From NCBI GenBank assembly GCA_020446285.1, contig JAGREZ010000429.1:1-7462 (forward strand): DNA of 7,462 bases. Direction: 5' to 3'. Below are positions 6,593 to 7,462 of this stretch, piece after piece; positions within the stretch are counted from its first letter, which is position 1, and each line of letters opens with the position of its first letter. Under the pieces are notes generated by a model. That model did not search any database, was not told the DNA's origin, and was given only the letters and a program-made list of their open reading frames with translations. The DNA is from Geminicoccaceae bacterium. GTDB lineage: Bacteria; Pseudomonadota; Alphaproteobacteria; Geminicoccales; Geminicoccaceae. A program made the translations under genes and the position numbers.

Positions 6593-7459
6593 ATGGCGGA
6601 TTCATGGGCTCGCGGGGAGGTCTCGGACGAAACGAGCTTCATCTCGCTGAACGACATGATGCTGGGGCTCATCTTCCTCTTCATCATCATCCTCATGGCA
6701 TTCGCGCTGAACTACCGGACGGCCGAACATTCGGCGGAGCGAACACTCGACGAGCTCAAGCAGGAGCGTGATCTGCTGCAGGTGGAGCGTGACCGGCTGG
6801 CGGTGCAGCGCGACATGCTGGAAGGCCAGCGCGACATGCTTTCCTCCCTGACCACGCGCCTCGTCGACAAGGACGGGTTGCGAACCCTTCTGCTCAACGA
6901 GTTGCAGCGCGATCTCGCGGCGCGGGGGATCGATGTGGTAATCGATCCCGAGAAGGGGATCCTGCGATTGCCTGTGGATCTCCTCTTTCCGTCCGGGTCG
7001 GCGGAACTGACGCAACGGGGAAGCGAGGCCCTCGGAGTCCTCGCGGCCGTGCTCGACGCAAGGCTCCCCTGCTATGCACAGGCGCCGGACGAGATGCGCG
7101 GCATCTGCGAAGGGCATGTCGAACCCATTCTGGAAACCGTTCTGGTCGAGGGGCATACGGACTCCGTCCCGCTCAACAGGGCGCCCTTCGAAGACAATTG
7201 GGATCTTTCGGCGGCGCGCGGGGTCAATACATTCAAGGCGCTTGTCGATGTCGGAAGCGGGCTCGAACGGTTGCGCAACGAGCGCAACGAGGCGCTATTG
7301 GGCGTTGCCGGCTACGAGGCGCGGCGGCCCGTGGCGATCGGCGACAGCGCCGCGGCGCGCGAGCTCAACAGGCGTATCGACCTGCGCTTCATCGTCTCCG
7401 CGCCGGATGCGGAGGAGTTGCGGGAACTGCGGCGTCGGATCGATGGCATTTCCGGATAG
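6593..7459 (+). CDS. zorB: ZorB-like MotB/OmpA-family motor protein
   Basis: This is the likely cell-wall-anchored partner of the upstream channel protein, 288 aa. A short cytoplasmic N-terminus is followed by one membrane helix (about 22-40). D21 in the SLNDMMLGL context aligns with the proton-carrying aspartate of MotB (AYADFMTAMM-type motif). Residues 58-85 form four consecutive heptads of the pattern (E/Q)RDxLxx, a predicted periplasmic coiled coil. The OmpA-like peptidoglycan-binding domain follows (about 115-268): LFPSGSAEL (131-139), VEGHTDSVPL (185-194), NWDLSAARG with D204 and R209 at the peptidoglycan-binding positions, and NRRIDLRF (259-266). Between the first helix and second strand of this domain is an insertion with C160 and C172, possibly a disulfide. 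TolR and ExbD lack an OmpA domain, and flagellar MotB would pair with a true MotA, so ZorB is the best fit. Pairing with the tailed channel protein supports a Zorya-type motor. The effector genes are not in the window. Confidence 0.83.
   Translation: MADSWARGEVSDETSFISLNDMMLGLIFLFIIILMAFALNYRTAEHSAERTLDELKQERDLLQVERDRLAVQRDMLEGQRDMLSSLTTRLVDKDGLRTLLLNELQRDLAARGIDVVIDPEKGILRLPVDLLFPSGSAELTQRGSEALGVLAAVLDARLPCYAQAPDEMRGICEGHVEPILETVLVEGHTDSVPLNRAPFEDNWDLSAARGVNTFKALVDVGSGLERLRNERNEALLGVAGYEARRPVAIGDSAAARELNRRIDLRFIVSAPDAEELRELRRRIDGISG
6764..6847 (+). repeat. four 21-bp units coding the heptads of the zorB-like coiled coil
   Basis: Four consecutive 21-bp units start at 6764, 6785, 6806 and 6827. 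They encode ERDLLQV, ERDRLAV, QRDMLEG and QRDMLSS. The last two share the 12 bases coding QRDM exactly, which suggests growth by tandem duplication. They lie between the membrane helix and the peptidoglycan-binding domain. Confidence 0.7.
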
Positions 7460-7462
7460 GCA
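7443..7462 (+). CDS. possible start of a third operon gene (partial)
   Basis: An ATG at 7443 opens a frame (M-A-F-P-D-R) that overlaps the last 17 bases of the zorB-like gene and runs off the window without a stop. Overlapping starts are common in tightly coupled operons, and this one has right-hand continuation. Only six complete codons are visible and the ribosome site is weak, so this may be chance. If real, it would be the place for a Zorya effector gene. Confidence 0.22.

Noticed and set aside
5376..6605. A 409-codon minus-strand open frame opposite the zorA-like gene
   Set aside because: The plus strand has membrane helices, a ribosome site and coupled spacing to the next gene. The minus frame is Arg/Pro/Gly-rich without domains.
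5259..7459. Flagellar MotA/MotB or TolQ/TolR/Pal assignment for the right-hand pair
   Set aside because: The first protein has three membrane helices and a long C-terminal tail unlike MotA or TolQ. The second has an OmpA domain missing from TolR and ExbD. No flagellar or Tol neighbours are visible.
1..7462. CRISPR array, tRNA, insertion sequence or attachment site
   Set aside because: No spaced direct repeats, cloverleaf, transposase or terminal inverted repeats with target duplications were seen on either strand.

Overview
The window is GC-rich (roughly 60-65% by eye), tightly packed, and reads like alphaproteobacterial chromosome. The protein style (RpfC-type hybrid kinase, REC-PAS-GGDEF-EAL regulator) resembles Rhodospirillales-like genomes, but the sequence gives no marker that fixes the genus. 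It holds four complete genes in two divergent units around a 331-bp AT-richer intergenic region.

Left unit, minus strand, read from about 4927 down to 98. The first gene is a 721-residue response regulator (REC-PAS-GGDEF-EAL). After a 36-bp gap comes an 875-residue membrane hybrid histidine kinase with an RpfC-like multi-pass input, HisKA, HATPase_c, a degenerate receiver, a true receiver and an HPt domain. Together they form a plausible His-Asp-His-Asp phosphorelay (H222 > D639 > H806 > D55 of the regulator). Its output should be cyclic-di-GMP breakdown: the EAL site is intact, whereas the GGDEF signature is degenerate and keeps only the RxxD inhibitory-site motif.

Right unit, plus strand, from 5259 to the window edge. 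A three-pass MotA/TolQ/ExbB-type membrane protein with a long cytoplasmic tail (443 aa) is followed 2 bp later by a MotB/OmpA-type protein (288 aa) with the conserved membrane aspartate, a heptad-repeat coiled coil and an OmpA-like peptidoglycan-binding domain. This architecture matches the ZorA-ZorB proton-driven motor of Zorya anti-phage systems. The effector genes (zorC/zorD, zorE or others) would lie downstream, outside the window. A possible third gene begins at 7443, overlapping the end of the zorB-like gene. Defence function is inferred from family resemblance only.

The intergenic region (4928-5258) contains weak sigma70-like candidates in both directions and an imperfect palindrome. 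The left end (1-97) holds a perfect 8-bp inverted repeat downstream of the kinase gene. I see no tRNA, rRNA, CRISPR array, insertion sequence or integrase.
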